NCBI RefSeq assembly: GCF_000494755.1
Contig: NC_022657.1
Location: forward strand, 3,014,001-3,078,000
Direction: 5' to 3'
DNA length: 64,000 nucleotides
DNA from: Amorphoplanes friuliensis DSM 7358
Lineage (GTDB): Bacteria > Actinomycetota > Actinomycetes > Mycobacteriales > Micromonosporaceae
A model generated the notes under the pieces. That model made no database searches, had not been told where the DNA came from, and saw only the letters and a program-made list of their open reading frames with translations. The position numbers and the translations under genes were made by a program. Shown here piece by piece: positions 50,768-58,941 of the stretch. The stretch's first letter is position 1. Every line of letters begins with the position of its first letter.

Positions 50768-51646
50768 TCAGCCGGCCAGGGCGCGGAGCTCGCGGACCAC
50801 AGTGGACCAGATCTCGCGGGGGAGGTCGTGACCGGTGCCGGGCAGTTCGACGTAGCGGGCGTCCGGCACCAGCGCGGCGATGCGGCGCCCGGCCGAGGGA
50901 CGACACAGCGGGTCCTTCTCGCCGTGCAGCACCAGTGTGGGCACGCTGAGTTCGCGCAGGCGGGGGCCGTGCCAGGAGGCGCTGGTCTGCCGGGCCTGGG
51001 CGCGGCTGTCGCGGACCCCGCTGGGCAGGCCGGCGTCGAGTTCGCGTTCCACGCGCAGGCGGGCGTCGTCCTCGTCGAACGGGTAGTCGGGTGAGGCGAC
51101 CGCCCGCAGCAGTTCCAGGCCGGCCGCTATGTCGCCGTCGCGGCCGGCCGGCTGGCGCATGCGGGCCAGGCGGACCAGGAACGGCAGCCGGATGTAGCGG
51201 AGAACAGCCAAGCCGCGAGCGTCACTGGGCACAGCCGCGTACGTGGTCAGGGTTTGCACCCGCTCGGGGTGGCGTAGTGCGGTGCGCTGGGCGACCAGGC
51301 CGCCCTGGGAGATGCCGAAGAGGTGGGCGCGCTGCCAGCCGAGCGCGTCGAGCACGGCGACGGCGTCGTCGGCCATGTCCTCGGCGGTGTACGCGAGCGG
51401 CCGGCGACGCAGCAGGCCGGTCAGCGGGTCGGACGCCGGGGCGTCGTCGAAGTGGGTGGAGCCGCCGGAGTCGCGTCCGTCGAAGCAGGCCACGTGGAAG
51501 CCGGCGCCGATCAGTGCGGCGACCAGGCCGTCGGGCCAGTAGAAGCGGGAGACTCCGAGGCCCATGAGCAGCAGCAACGGGTCACCACCGGCGCCGCCGA
51601 GGTCGTCGGCAGCGAGGTGCACGTCGCCGTTACTTGCGATCATCAT
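50768..51646 (-). CDS. Alpha/beta hydrolase
   Basis: 292 residues: LLLMGLGVSRFYW (oxyanion loop), GRDSGGSTHFDD, nucleophile elbow GISQGG, acid in LHGEKDPL and His in GTGHDLP. The group includes esterases and polyketide-ester hydrolases such as aclacinomycin methylesterase. ATG 51646 is five bases after GAGG; ATG 51649 is possible. It is divergent from a TetR gene, with a perfect 20-bp palindrome 19 bp before its start. Confidence 0.9.
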   Translation of the reverse strand: MMIASNGDVHLAADDLGGAGGDPLLLLMGLGVSRFYWPDGLVAALIGAGFHVACFDGRDSGGSTHFDDAPASDPLTGLLRRRPLAYTAEDMADDAVAVLDALGWQRAHLFGISQGGLVAQRTALRHPERVQTLTTYAAVPSDARGLAVLRYIRLPFLVRLARMRQPAGRDGDIAAGLELLRAVASPDYPFDEDDARLRVERELDAGLPSGVRDSRAQARQTSASWHGPRLRELSVPTLVLHGEKDPLCRPSAGRRIAALVPDARYVELPGTGHDLPREIWSTVVRELRALAG

Positions 51647-51664
51647 CGCCTCACCAGATCGGGA

Positions 51665-51684
51665 ACGGTGTTCGCGAACACCGT
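51665..51684. promoter_or_regulatory. TetR operator, perfect 20-bp palindrome
   Basis: ACGGTGTTCGCGAACACCGT is completely self-complementary and lies between the divergent hydrolase and TetR genes. Confidence 0.8.
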
Positions 51685-51723
51685 AGCCGCAACGGTAAGG
51701 TGGGCGCAACGGGAAGGGGTGCC

Positions 51724-52377
51724 ATGGAGGCGGTGCCGGTCTGGCTGCGGGAACGGCGTACGGGAGTGGGACGGCCCGCGGAGCGGTCCCGGGCGGAGGT
51801 GACCGCCGCGGCGATCGCGCTGGCCGATCGGGAGGGTCTGGCCGCGGTCTCGATGCGCCGCGTCGCCGCCGAGCTGGGCACCGGTGCGGCGTCGCTCTAT
51901 CGCTATGTCGACAGCCGCGACGACCTGCTCGACCTGATGACCGACGAGGTGGCGGCCGCCTATCAGTTCCCGGAGCCGGGTGGTCCGTGGCTGCCGGCCC
52001 TGCTCGAAGTGGGCCGGCAGGGGCACGAGCTCATGCTGAAGCACAGCTGGCTGCCGGAGCTCGTGCTCACCCGGTCGGCGCTCGGCCCGCACGGCACCGA
52101 CCTGCTCGAGCACGTTCTGGCGGTTCTCGACGGGCACCCGGCGGACGTGGGGCGCAAGCTCGAGGCGTTCGCCGTGCTGACCACGCTCGCCGCCGCGATG
52201 GCCTTGAACAAACGCAACGAGGGCGCCCGGCAGAGGCAGGGCGCGTACCTCGCTCATGCGATCGCGGCGGGCCGGCACCCTCACCTGACAGCGGCACTGA
52301 CAGGCGGTTCGCTGGTGTCGGCCCCCCGCTTCGAGGACACGCTGTCGCGGGTTCTCGCAGGCCTGCTGGGGGAGTGA
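51724..52377 (+). CDS. TetR-family repressor (TetR_C type)
   Basis: 217 residues. HTH: AEVTAAAIALADREGLAAVSMRRVAAELGTGAASLYRYVDSRDDLLDLM, the pattern of TetR/TetR_C_1 regulators that bind drugs or polyketides. The C-terminal domain is helical. ATG 51724 was chosen because the upstream frame crosses the operator. Its stop is directly followed by the convergent stop of the beta-propeller gene. Confidence 0.9.
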   Translation: MEAVPVWLRERRTGVGRPAERSRAEVTAAAIALADREGLAAVSMRRVAAELGTGAASLYRYVDSRDDLLDLMTDEVAAAYQFPEPGGPWLPALLEVGRQGHELMLKHSWLPELVLTRSALGPHGTDLLEHVLAVLDGHPADVGRKLEAFAVLTTLAAAMALNKRNEGARQRQGAYLAHAIAAGRHPHLTAALTGGSLVSAPRFEDTLSRVLAGLLGE

Positions 52378-53547
52378 TCAGGGCGCGTACGCCGTGACCG
52401 CCGCCCCGGTCGCGCCGTAGAGCCGACCGTTCGCCACGAGCGGAGCATCCCGCAGCGCCGAGGTGGTCGCGGCGAGCTGGATCGCCTTGCCGGTGGCCGT
52501 CTCGAACGCCGTCAGAGGGTGGTCCTTGCCCCGCCAGCCGTAGACCACGCCGCCGCCGATCGAGGTGATGATGGGAGCGTTCTCGGCGAAGGTGGCCGTC
52601 CACACCTTGTGGCCGTCGACCGCGTCCACGGCGATCAGTTCGTTGTCGTAGGTGTGCAGGTAGACACGTTCGCCGTCGGTGGCGAATCCGAACGTCCCGC
52701 CATGGGTCGGGAACGTCTCGAGAGTCGCTCCGGTGGCCGCGTCGACGCTGCGGATCTGCTCGTCCGGCCCGCACCGCATGTAGAACGTCGAGCCGTTCGG
52801 GGACGCGCCGATCGGGGTGAAGCACCCGGCGCCGGCCGTCCACAGCGTCTTGCCCGTGGTGACGTCGACCGCGGTTGTCTTGTCCTCGCCGACCACCAGG
52901 ATCCTGCCGCCTGCGGCCACGGTTTCACCGCCGATCGACCCCACGCGCGCCCAGACCGGCGTGCCGTCGGTGATCCGGTACGCCCTGATGGCGTACTTGC
53001 TGATGGTCGCGTCCCACACACCCCCGACCACGATGCCCTTGTCGACGAGCGTGCCGTACATGGTCTCCGGAATGCGCTTGGAATAGAGGACCTTGCCGGT
53101 CTTCACGGCCTGGGCGCTCAGGAAGGTCTTGCCGGACCGGCAGTCCCGGGACTGGGCGACGAGCCTGGTCCCCGCGATCGCGGTGAGGCTGATGTCCGTC
53201 TTCTTGCCGGTCGCGGGTGTCTGCCAGACCCGCTTGCCGGTGCTCGCGTCATAACCGCTGATCCGGTACGACGCAGCGGTGACCAGCCGGTTGCCGCCGA
53301 CCAGGGGCTCGCCGGCCGTGGCGCAGGTGGCATCGGCGAGCGGCACCTTCCAGCGCGGCTTGAGTTTGGGGGCGACCGCGGGGGTCAGGCGCGTCTCGCC
53401 CGGGTTGTAATGGTCGCCGGTCGCGTTGGCCTCGGGCTGCCCCCAGGCGTCGGGAGCCGCCGCTGCGGCCGGACCCACGGCGGGGATCTGGCCGGCGGTG
53501 GCGCCGATCGCGGCGATGACAACTGCCGCCAGGCAACGACGGTTCAC
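52378..53547 (-). CDS. Secreted PQQ-like beta-propeller protein
   Basis: 389 residues. A signal peptide (MNRRCLAAVVIAAIGATAGQIPAVGPAAAAA) is followed by about seven PQQ-type blades with recurrent A-DA-TGK-W motifs (GYDASTGKRVWQTP, AVDVTTGKTLWTAG, AVDAVDGHKVWTA). No catalytic PQQ-dehydrogenase residues are evident. It is probably a binding or scaffolding protein outside the cell. The gene abuts the TetR gene with no gap. Confidence 0.85.
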   Translation of the reverse strand: MNRRCLAAVVIAAIGATAGQIPAVGPAAAAAPDAWGQPEANATGDHYNPGETRLTPAVAPKLKPRWKVPLADATCATAGEPLVGGNRLVTAASYRISGYDASTGKRVWQTPATGKKTDISLTAIAGTRLVAQSRDCRSGKTFLSAQAVKTGKVLYSKRIPETMYGTLVDKGIVVGGVWDATISKYAIRAYRITDGTPVWARVGSIGGETVAAGGRILVVGEDKTTAVDVTTGKTLWTAGAGCFTPIGASPNGSTFYMRCGPDEQIRSVDAATGATLETFPTHGGTFGFATDGERVYLHTYDNELIAVDAVDGHKVWTATFAENAPIITSIGGGVVYGWRGKDHPLTAFETATGKAIQLAATTSALRDAPLVANGRLYGATGAAVTAYAP

Positions 53548-53699
53548 GGTGACTCCTCAGAACGGGACATGAAGATCACCGTATGGACAAATGTCGCGTA
53601 TGGACACGCACCGGGCGGAGTGCTCACCCGGTCGAGCGACTTGCGTCACCTCCGGCCGTACGCGGGTTATCGACGTCCGTGAGGGTTAACATCCGGAGG

Positions 53700-54725
53700 A
53701 TGAAGGCCATCACCTACCGCGGCAACGGCGGAACCGACGTCCTCGAGCTGGTCGACCGGCAGGTGCCGGATCCCGGCCCGGGTGAGGTGCGTGTCCGCAT
53801 CGCCGTCTCCGGCGTCAATCCGACGGACTGGAAGACCCGCTCCGGTGTGACCAACCCGCTGCAGTTCCCCGAGATCGTCCCGCACCTCGACGGCGCGGGG
53901 ACGATCGACGCGGTCGGTGAGGGCGTCGACCCGGGCCGCGTCGGTCAGCGGGTCTGGGTGTTCATGGCGACGGCCGGACGGCCGACCGGGACAGCCGCCG
54001 AGTTCAGCGTGGTGCCGGCCGAGCTGGCCGCGCCGCTGTCCGACGAGGCGAGCTTCGACCTCGGCGCCTCGCTCGGTGTGCCCGCGCTGACCGCACACCG
54101 GGCGCTGACCGTGGACGAGGACGGTCCCCGGCGGCTCGCGCCCGGCGCCCTGGACGGCAAGATCGTGCTGGTCGCGGGTGGCGCCGGAGCTGTCGGGCAT
54201 GCGGCGATCCAGCTGGCCCGGTGGGCCGGTGCCACGGTGATCAGCACCATCAGCGGTCCGGAGAAGGCTCGCCTGGCCGAGGCCGCCGGCGCCCACCACG
54301 TGATCAACTACCGCGAGGGTGACCCCGTCGCGGACATCCGCAAGATCGCCCCCGACGGGGTCGACGTTGTCGCCGAGGTTGCGCTCGGTGCCAATCTCGC
54401 CCTCGACCTGGCCGTTCTCCGTACGCGCGGCACGATCGCAACGTACGCGAACGACGGCGGCAAGCCGGTCGAGCTGGAGGTCCGGCCGAACCTGATGCTG
54501 AACACCCGCTTCCAGTTCGTGCTGCTCTACACGGTCGGCTCCGAGGCGCTCGCCGCAGGCGCCGAGGACGTGTCCGCCGCGGTCGCCGACGGCGCACTGC
54601 CGGTCGGTGCCGAGCACGGCCTGCCCCTGGTCCGCTTCCCGCTCGAGCGCACCGCCGACGCCCACCAGGCCGTCGAGGACGGCGCCGTCGGCAAGGTCCT
54701 CGTCGACGTCACTGCCGGTGCATGA
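53700..54725 (+). CDS. NADPH:quinone reductase-like MDR protein
   Basis: 341 residues: MKAITYRGNGGTDVLELVDRQVPDPGPGEVRVRI, GVNPTDWKTRSG, and Rossmann motif VLVAGGAGAVGHAAIQLARWAGA. It lacks zinc ligands, as in QOR/zeta-crystallin proteins. A GGAGG directly abuts the ATG, too close for normal use, so GTG 53679 or leaderless initiation are alternatives. Its end overlaps the convergent GNAT gene by 17 bp. Upstream, CGTATGGACA occurs twice (53580 and 53597). Confidence 0.88.
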   Translation: MKAITYRGNGGTDVLELVDRQVPDPGPGEVRVRIAVSGVNPTDWKTRSGVTNPLQFPEIVPHLDGAGTIDAVGEGVDPGRVGQRVWVFMATAGRPTGTAAEFSVVPAELAAPLSDEASFDLGASLGVPALTAHRALTVDEDGPRRLAPGALDGKIVLVAGGAGAVGHAAIQLARWAGATVISTISGPEKARLAEAAGAHHVINYREGDPVADIRKIAPDGVDVVAEVALGANLALDLAVLRTRGTIATYANDGGKPVELEVRPNLMLNTRFQFVLLYTVGSEALAAGAEDVSAAVADGALPVGAEHGLPLVRFPLERTADAHQAVEDGAVGKVLVDVTAGA

Positions 54726-55170
54726 TGTGGCCGGTGGCGGTGAAAGCCTCGTTGCCGACCAGTGACCCCGTACGGGTCTCCGTGATGGTGAAGCCCTCAC
54801 TCAGGTAGAGCCCCAGCGCAGCCGTGTTGCCGTCGAGCACCGTGACCTCCACCCGGGGCCCGGCGGCCGCGAGCGCGTGGCGCAGGAGTGCGCGGCCGAC
54901 ACCCTGGCGGTACCGCTGCGGATCGACGTACAACCAGGTGACCTCGTCGTCCTCGACGGCGACAAAACCGGCCACGCTCCCGCCGACGTCGGCGACCCAC
55001 AGCTGACCGTCGAACAGGCCCTCACCCTCGGCGGTCTGCGCGAGCGTCAGGAACGCCTCCACACCGACGGAGTCCCGCAGCTCGTCGAGACGGGCGGCGT
55101 CGTGGATGGCCGCGATCGCCGCCCAGTCACCCTCCGCATAGGACCGGATCGTGACGTTCGTGCTCCCCAT
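54709..55170 (-). CDS. GNAT N-acetyltransferase
   Basis: 153 residues: TIRSYAEGDWAAIAAIHDAAR, LYVDPQRYRQGVGRALLRHAL (CoA loop RxxGxG), GLYLSEGFTITETRTG. GAGGATC lies seven bases before ATG 55170; a longer frame is open but is antisense to a methyltransferase remnant. Confidence 0.88.
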   Translation of the reverse strand: MGSTNVTIRSYAEGDWAAIAAIHDAARLDELRDSVGVEAFLTLAQTAEGEGLFDGQLWVADVGGSVAGFVAVEDDEVTWLYVDPQRYRQGVGRALLRHALAAAGPRVEVTVLDGNTAALGLYLSEGFTITETRTGSLVGNEAFTATGHIMHRQ

Positions 55171-55191
55171 GCCCGTGATCCTCCCATCCGC

Positions 55192-55554
55192 CTGTCCCGC
55201 TATGTCACCGCCCACGGCTACGACAACGACTGGGCTCACCGGGCACCGGCCGCCTTCGAGTCGGCCGGCCTGACCGACGTGCGCTTCCGATCGTCCGGCG
55301 CTGGCTGGCGTGGCGGCGGCGCGGGCTGCCGCCTGCTGCTGGCCGGACTCCCTCAGCTGCGCACCAGTCTGCTGACCCACGGCTTCACCGACGACGACCT
55401 GACGGCGACCGCCGCGGCGCTGGCCGACCCCCGGCTGCTGCTCAACGGCTTCCTGTTCACCCAGACCAGCGGCCGCCTGACAACAGCGCAAGAATCGTCA
55501 AGGTGCGGCGCCACCCGGGCGGTAGCGTCTTCTCGTGCCGTCGGGAACCCGTGA
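55192..55554 (+). pseudogene. C-terminal remnant of a SAM-dependent methyltransferase
   Basis: The plus frame from about 55192 reads HGYDNDWAHRAPAAFESAGLTDVRFRSSG, then a Gly-rich loop and LLLAGLPQLRTSLLTHGFTDDDLTATAAALADPRLLLNGFLF. This is the typical tail of class I methyltransferases (LxxAGLTDV, then L-x-L-LL-x-G). The cofactor-binding N-terminal half is missing and replaced by the GNAT gene on the other strand. It fills the 55171-55534 gap. Confidence 0.6.
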
Positions 55555-56446
55555 ACTGCTGCAGCTGCTCGCCGCGATCAACGCCCGGTTGAGCGGGGAT
55601 GTCTCGCTGCCGGTGCTGGCGGCGTGGGCTCACCGGTCCCGGTTCGACCTGCACCGCCGGTTCCGGCGGCTGGTCGGCGAAACACCGAAGGCCTACACCA
55701 CGCGGGTCAGGCTGGCCCGTGCCGCGGCCGGTCTGGTGTCCGGCGACCGCCGGGTGGCGGTGATCGCCACCGACCACGGGTTCGCCGGCCACGAGGTCTT
55801 CACCCGCGCCTTCACCCGTCACTTCGACCGCAGCCCGCTGCGCTACCGCGCCCACGGTTTGCACGTCCCGGGCCGGCGTACCGCCGCAGTGCACGCTTCG
55901 GCGGTGGGCTCGGCGGCGCCCTGCATCAGCCTGTACCACCTTCGCCTCACCGAGAGGAAACCACCTGTGCCGCTGAACATCTCGGTTCGTGACGTGCCTG
56001 CCTTCCACGCCCTCGTGATGCGTCGCCGGGTCACCCGCGACGAGATCGCGACCGCGCTCGCCGAATCTCTCCCGCGGGTGTTCGGGTACGCCCAGCAGCA
56101 CGGCCTAGCCATCACCGGACCACCGTTCGCCCGCTATCCCGAGGTGGGGATGGGCTCGTTGGTCATCGAGGGCGGCATCACCATCGCCGGGCCTTCGCCG
56201 ACAGCCCTCGACGACGGGATCGAGGCGCTCACCGTCCCGGCCGGGCGGGCGGTGGTGGCCGTGCACCGGGGTCCCTACGACACCCTGCCGGAGTCGTACC
56301 AGGAGATCGAGAAGTGGATGCGTGACCAGCACCTGTCGGCGGCGGGAGCGCCCTGGGAGACCTACCTGACCGATCCCGGGGAACGCCCGGACCCGGCTAC
56401 CTGGGAGACCGAGATCGTCCAGCCCGTGCAGGCAGCGAACAGCTGA
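55535..56446 (+). CDS. AraC-type regulator with GyrI-like domain
   Basis: 303 residues. An N-terminal AraC double HTH (LPVLAAWAHRSRFDLHRRFRRLVGETPKAYTTRVRLARAAAGL, then VAVIATDHGFAGHEVFTRAFTRHFDRSPLRYR) and a C-terminal GyrI-like effector domain (about 145-300). This is the Rob-like order. GTG start. It overlaps the end of the methyltransferase remnant. Confidence 0.9.
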   Translation: MPSGTRELLQLLAAINARLSGDVSLPVLAAWAHRSRFDLHRRFRRLVGETPKAYTTRVRLARAAAGLVSGDRRVAVIATDHGFAGHEVFTRAFTRHFDRSPLRYRAHGLHVPGRRTAAVHASAVGSAAPCISLYHLRLTERKPPVPLNISVRDVPAFHALVMRRRVTRDEIATALAESLPRVFGYAQQHGLAITGPPFARYPEVGMGSLVIEGGITIAGPSPTALDDGIEALTVPAGRAVVAVHRGPYDTLPESYQEIEKWMRDQHLSAAGAPWETYLTDPGERPDPATWETEIVQPVQAANS

Positions 56447-56459
56447 TCAGAGTGTGAAA

Positions 56460-56490
56460 AGCGGCCCGGCGCACGAGGCGCCGGGCCGCT
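56460..56490 (+). terminator. Hairpin terminator of the AraC-GyrI gene
   Basis: A 13-bp stem (AGCGGCCCGGCGC with its complement) with an ACGAG loop, preceded by AAA, 13 bases past the stop. Confidence 0.75.
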
Positions 56491-56665
56491 GAAGCTGGGT
56501 CGGTGTGCAGGTCGCCGGAAGGCGAGTGGCGCAACGCGGCTCCAGCCGGACGGTATTCCGCGAAGGCAATGGGGTGAGGCCCTGGGACACTGGGCACACC
56601 GACACTTCTGTCAACCGGCCGGCACCTCAGGACAATCCCGCTGCGGTTGTGACGACGGCAACAGC

Positions 56666-56989
56666 TCAGGCGGAGGGCGGCACGTGGAGGCGCACGACCG
56701 GGAACTGCCGGTCGGTCTTCTTCTCGTAGTCGTAGGCGTCCGGCCAGTAGTCACGCCAGACCTCGTAGAGCTCTTCCCAGTCCGGAGCGCCCGGCCGGAC
56801 CACCTCGTAGTCCACCTCGAAGGTCGCCGCTCCGAGCTCGATCGTCGCCGGGCCGGTCGCGGTCTCGAGGTTGGCGACCCACTGTGGATCCTCCGGGGCG
56901 CCGGCGCCGCTGCCGCAGACCACGTACGTGTCCGCGTCGGGCGCCGCGACCAGCGGCGTGACGAACTCCTGGCCGGACCGGCGCCCGAC
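56666..56989 (-). pseudogene. 3' part of an interrupted deazaflavin-type nitroreductase gene
   Basis: The minus frame reads VGRRSGQEFVTPLVAAPDADTYVVCGSGAGAPEDPQWVANLETATGPATIELG, ending YDYEKKTDRQFPVVRLHVPPSA. This is the C-terminal ~108 residues of a Ddn/DUF385 protein (GRxSG and P-W-xNL blocks). No usable start exists upstream in frame. The missing beginning is found beyond the TnpB element at 58539-58649. Confidence 0.8.
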
Positions 56990-57035
56990 CTGGTTGCAGC
57001 AGCACGAGGGTCTTGCCGTTGCCGTTGAGTGCTCG

Positions 57036-57055
57036 TGAGTGCTTTTGAGCGCTCA
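57036..57055. repeat. Hairpin at the 3' end of tnpB
   Basis: TGAGTGCT and AGCGCTCA pair around a 4-base loop (one G-T wobble), overlapping the tnpB stop codon. It is consistent with a right-end hairpin of the element or part of its guide-RNA scaffold. Confidence 0.45.
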
Positions 57056-58408
57056 TGCGGCAGTCGCTCCTTGCGCAGCGACGGTCCCGGTCTTGTCCAC
57101 GGTATTGACCGTGGTGCCGGGTTGACGCTTCGCAGCCTCTTGCCCGCCAAGGCGGGTCTTACGGATGGCTCCACGTCCTGCCACCGGGCCACTCCCGGCA
57201 GGGTCGAACTCGGCCGCGAGGGCGGCCAGGTTACGGGCGGCGTTGAAGTCCCGGTTAAGGACCAGCCCGCAGGTGGTGCAGTAGTAAGTGCGTTCGGCGA
57301 GGGTCAGCTTGGTTTTCACCGCACCACAGGCCGAGCAGGTTTTCGAGGACGGGTACCAGCGGTCGGCGACCAGCAACCGGCCGCCGTTCCACACGGTCTT
57401 GTAGGCGAGTTGTCGGCGGATCTCGGCGAAGCCGGCGTCAGCGATGCGCCGGGCCAGCCGACGGTTGGCCAGCATGCCGCTCACGTTGAGGTCTTCCACC
57501 ACGACAATGCCGTAACGGGTGGCCAGACCGGTGGTGAGCTGGTGCAGGCCGTCACGGCGCAGGTTCGCCACCCGGGCATGAGCCCGGCCCAACCGGGCCG
57601 CGGCACGCGCCCAGCGTTTCGACGGCTGCGCCCTCGTGCGCCGATCCGGGCCCTGCTTGCGTGACATCGCCCGCCCGAGCGCGCGGAGCCGAACCTGCGC
57701 CGTCTCAAGATGGCGCGGGTTGTCGATCATTTCGCCGGTGGACAGCACCGCAAGGTGGGTGATGCCAACGTCCACACCGACCACCAAGTCCGGCCATACC
57801 GGGGCCCGTTCGGTGCGGTCGACCTCGACGGTGAACGCGACATGCCACCGCCCGCTCTCGCGCCGGAGGGTCGCCGACAGGATTCGCGCTGTGCCGGCCT
57901 CGAGCCGGCGGGCCAGCTTGCGCGCCGACTCATGCAGCTTCAACCGGCCCAACCTTGGTAACGCCACGTGCATCCGGTCGGGCTCGACCCGGATCGCGCC
58001 GGTCGTGAACCGCACCGACGGCGTCGACCGGCGCCTGGATTTGAACCGCGGGAACCCGACCTTGCGGCCGGCGCGCTCACCGCGGCGGGAGCCGGCCCAG
58101 TTCCTCAACCCTCGGGCCAGGGCGTCCAAGCCGGTATTGAATGCTTCCTTCGACACCTGCCCCCACCACGGCGCCACCACGGCCTTCTCAGCGTTCCAGG
58201 CCCTACGTAGCGCGGGAAGCGACCAGCCCAGTGCCGGCGTCAGGACCTCGTCGGCGATCCCGTAGGAACGTTCCGCGGCCCGCTGATCCATCACCGCTTT
58301 CACCCGGGCCAACGCCCAGTTGTGCGCGACCCGGGCCGCACCGGCGTGCGCGAGGACCTGCCGCTGCTGCGACGAGGTGAGGTCAAGCGCGAACCGGTAC
58401 GCCTGCAT
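57053..58408 (-). CDS. tnpB: TnpB, RNA-guided nuclease of IS605/IS607-type elements
   Basis: 451 residues from ATG 58408. An N-terminal OrfB_IS605 region and a RuvC-like nuclease with acids Asp213 (VVGVDVGITHL), Glu305 (VVVEDLNV) and Asp387 (LNRDFNAARN) are present, with a zinc ribbon CSACG...CTTCG (Cys 358, 361, 377, 380). All catalytic residues are intact, so the nuclease may be active. A GTG at 58426 is the alternative start. The C-terminal ~55 residues are low-complexity, as where the guide RNA overlaps the coding end. Confidence 0.92.
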   Translation of the reverse strand: MQAYRFALDLTSSQQRQVLAHAGAARVAHNWALARVKAVMDQRAAERSYGIADEVLTPALGWSLPALRRAWNAEKAVVAPWWGQVSKEAFNTGLDALARGLRNWAGSRRGERAGRKVGFPRFKSRRRSTPSVRFTTGAIRVEPDRMHVALPRLGRLKLHESARKLARRLEAGTARILSATLRRESGRWHVAFTVEVDRTERAPVWPDLVVGVDVGITHLAVLSTGEMIDNPRHLETAQVRLRALGRAMSRKQGPDRRTRAQPSKRWARAAARLGRAHARVANLRRDGLHQLTTGLATRYGIVVVEDLNVSGMLANRRLARRIADAGFAEIRRQLAYKTVWNGGRLLVADRWYPSSKTCSACGAVKTKLTLAERTYYCTTCGLVLNRDFNAARNLAALAAEFDPAGSGPVAGRGAIRKTRLGGQEAAKRQPGTTVNTVDKTGTVAAQGATAA

Positions 58409-58538
58409 CACCCTCAACACCACCACCCCCTCCCTCGTGCCCGACCATCATGGACGGCAGGTATGACAATCTCCCGAACCCACGAGCGGAGCTATACCAT
58501 CTGAGCGCACCATCGAATGCTCGAGACCACTCGAATGG

Positions 58539-58649
58539 CAGCAGTTGGCAACCCTCCCAATGCTCGCCGACAACATCGTCGTTCGCGCGAAATCTTCTGA
58601 TGATGCTGTCGTTGATTATCCGGTCGTGGCGCGGGCACACGGCGGCCAT
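58539..58649 (-). pseudogene. 5' part of the interrupted nitroreductase gene
   Basis: The minus frame reads RIINDSIIRRFRANDDVVGEHWEGCQLL, matching the N-terminus of Ddn/DUF385 proteins (xxII-x-FRAN-x-x-VGxxxEGxxLLL). With the fragment at 56666-56989 it would make about 145 residues, the normal family length. Confidence 0.7.
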
Positions 58650-58929
58650 GGCCAGAGCGACAGCGGCGTCGAGTCAGTGGATCGACGACAACGGTGTGCG
58701 GCAGCCCGGTGGTGAGGTGCACGCCTGGGAGCCCGGTACGAATCAGACCGTGTGCGGTCTCGCGTTGAGCCGGTCACGGCTGCGGCGTTTTCCGCACGTG
58801 GTCTTCGACTTCCGGGCCACCGACCAGATCACCGCAGCCGACGAGGTGCGCTACATCTGCCCGCGCTGCGTGGCGGCGACAACCCGGCGCGGGGAGAGGT
58901 CCTGGACGCGTACCGCTCCCCGGCCGTGA
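58648..58929 (+). CDS. Small Cys/His protein, unknown function
   Basis: 93 residues with GEVHAWEPGTNQTVCGLALSRSRLRRFPHVVFDF and CPRCVAAT. The C...H...CxxC arrangement suggests a metal site. Similar small proteins with an HA-x-x-PG-x-x-x-x-CG start and a CPRC end occur in actinobacteria without assigned function. Its ATG lies in the same CCATGG as the first codon of the oppositely oriented nitroreductase fragment. Confidence 0.65.
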   Translation: MARATAASSQWIDDNGVRQPGGEVHAWEPGTNQTVCGLALSRSRLRRFPHVVFDFRATDQITAADEVRYICPRCVAATTRRGERSWTRTAPRP

Positions 58930-58941
58930 GCCGTTCCGAGC

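Larger units (their letters stand above)
56990..58538 (-). mobile_element. TnpB-only insertion sequence (IS605/IS607-type derivative)
   Basis: This is the DNA separating the two nitroreductase fragments; it contains tnpB and no TnpA transposase. A hairpin overlaps the tnpB stop (57036-57055) and an imperfect hairpin lies near the other end (about 58511-58539, CCATCGAATG pairing with CACTCGAATGG). Boundaries are set from where nitroreductase homology stops and are uncertain by about 30 bp. Lack of TnpA suggests it depends on a transposase elsewhere. Confidence 0.6.

Noticed and set aside
56751..57056. Minus-strand frame beginning MSAQKHSRALNGNGKTLVLLQ next to the TnpB stop
   Set aside because: The GNGKT looks like a P-loop by chance. 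The frame becomes Arg-rich shadow sequence, while the neighbouring frame continues as the nitroreductase fragment.
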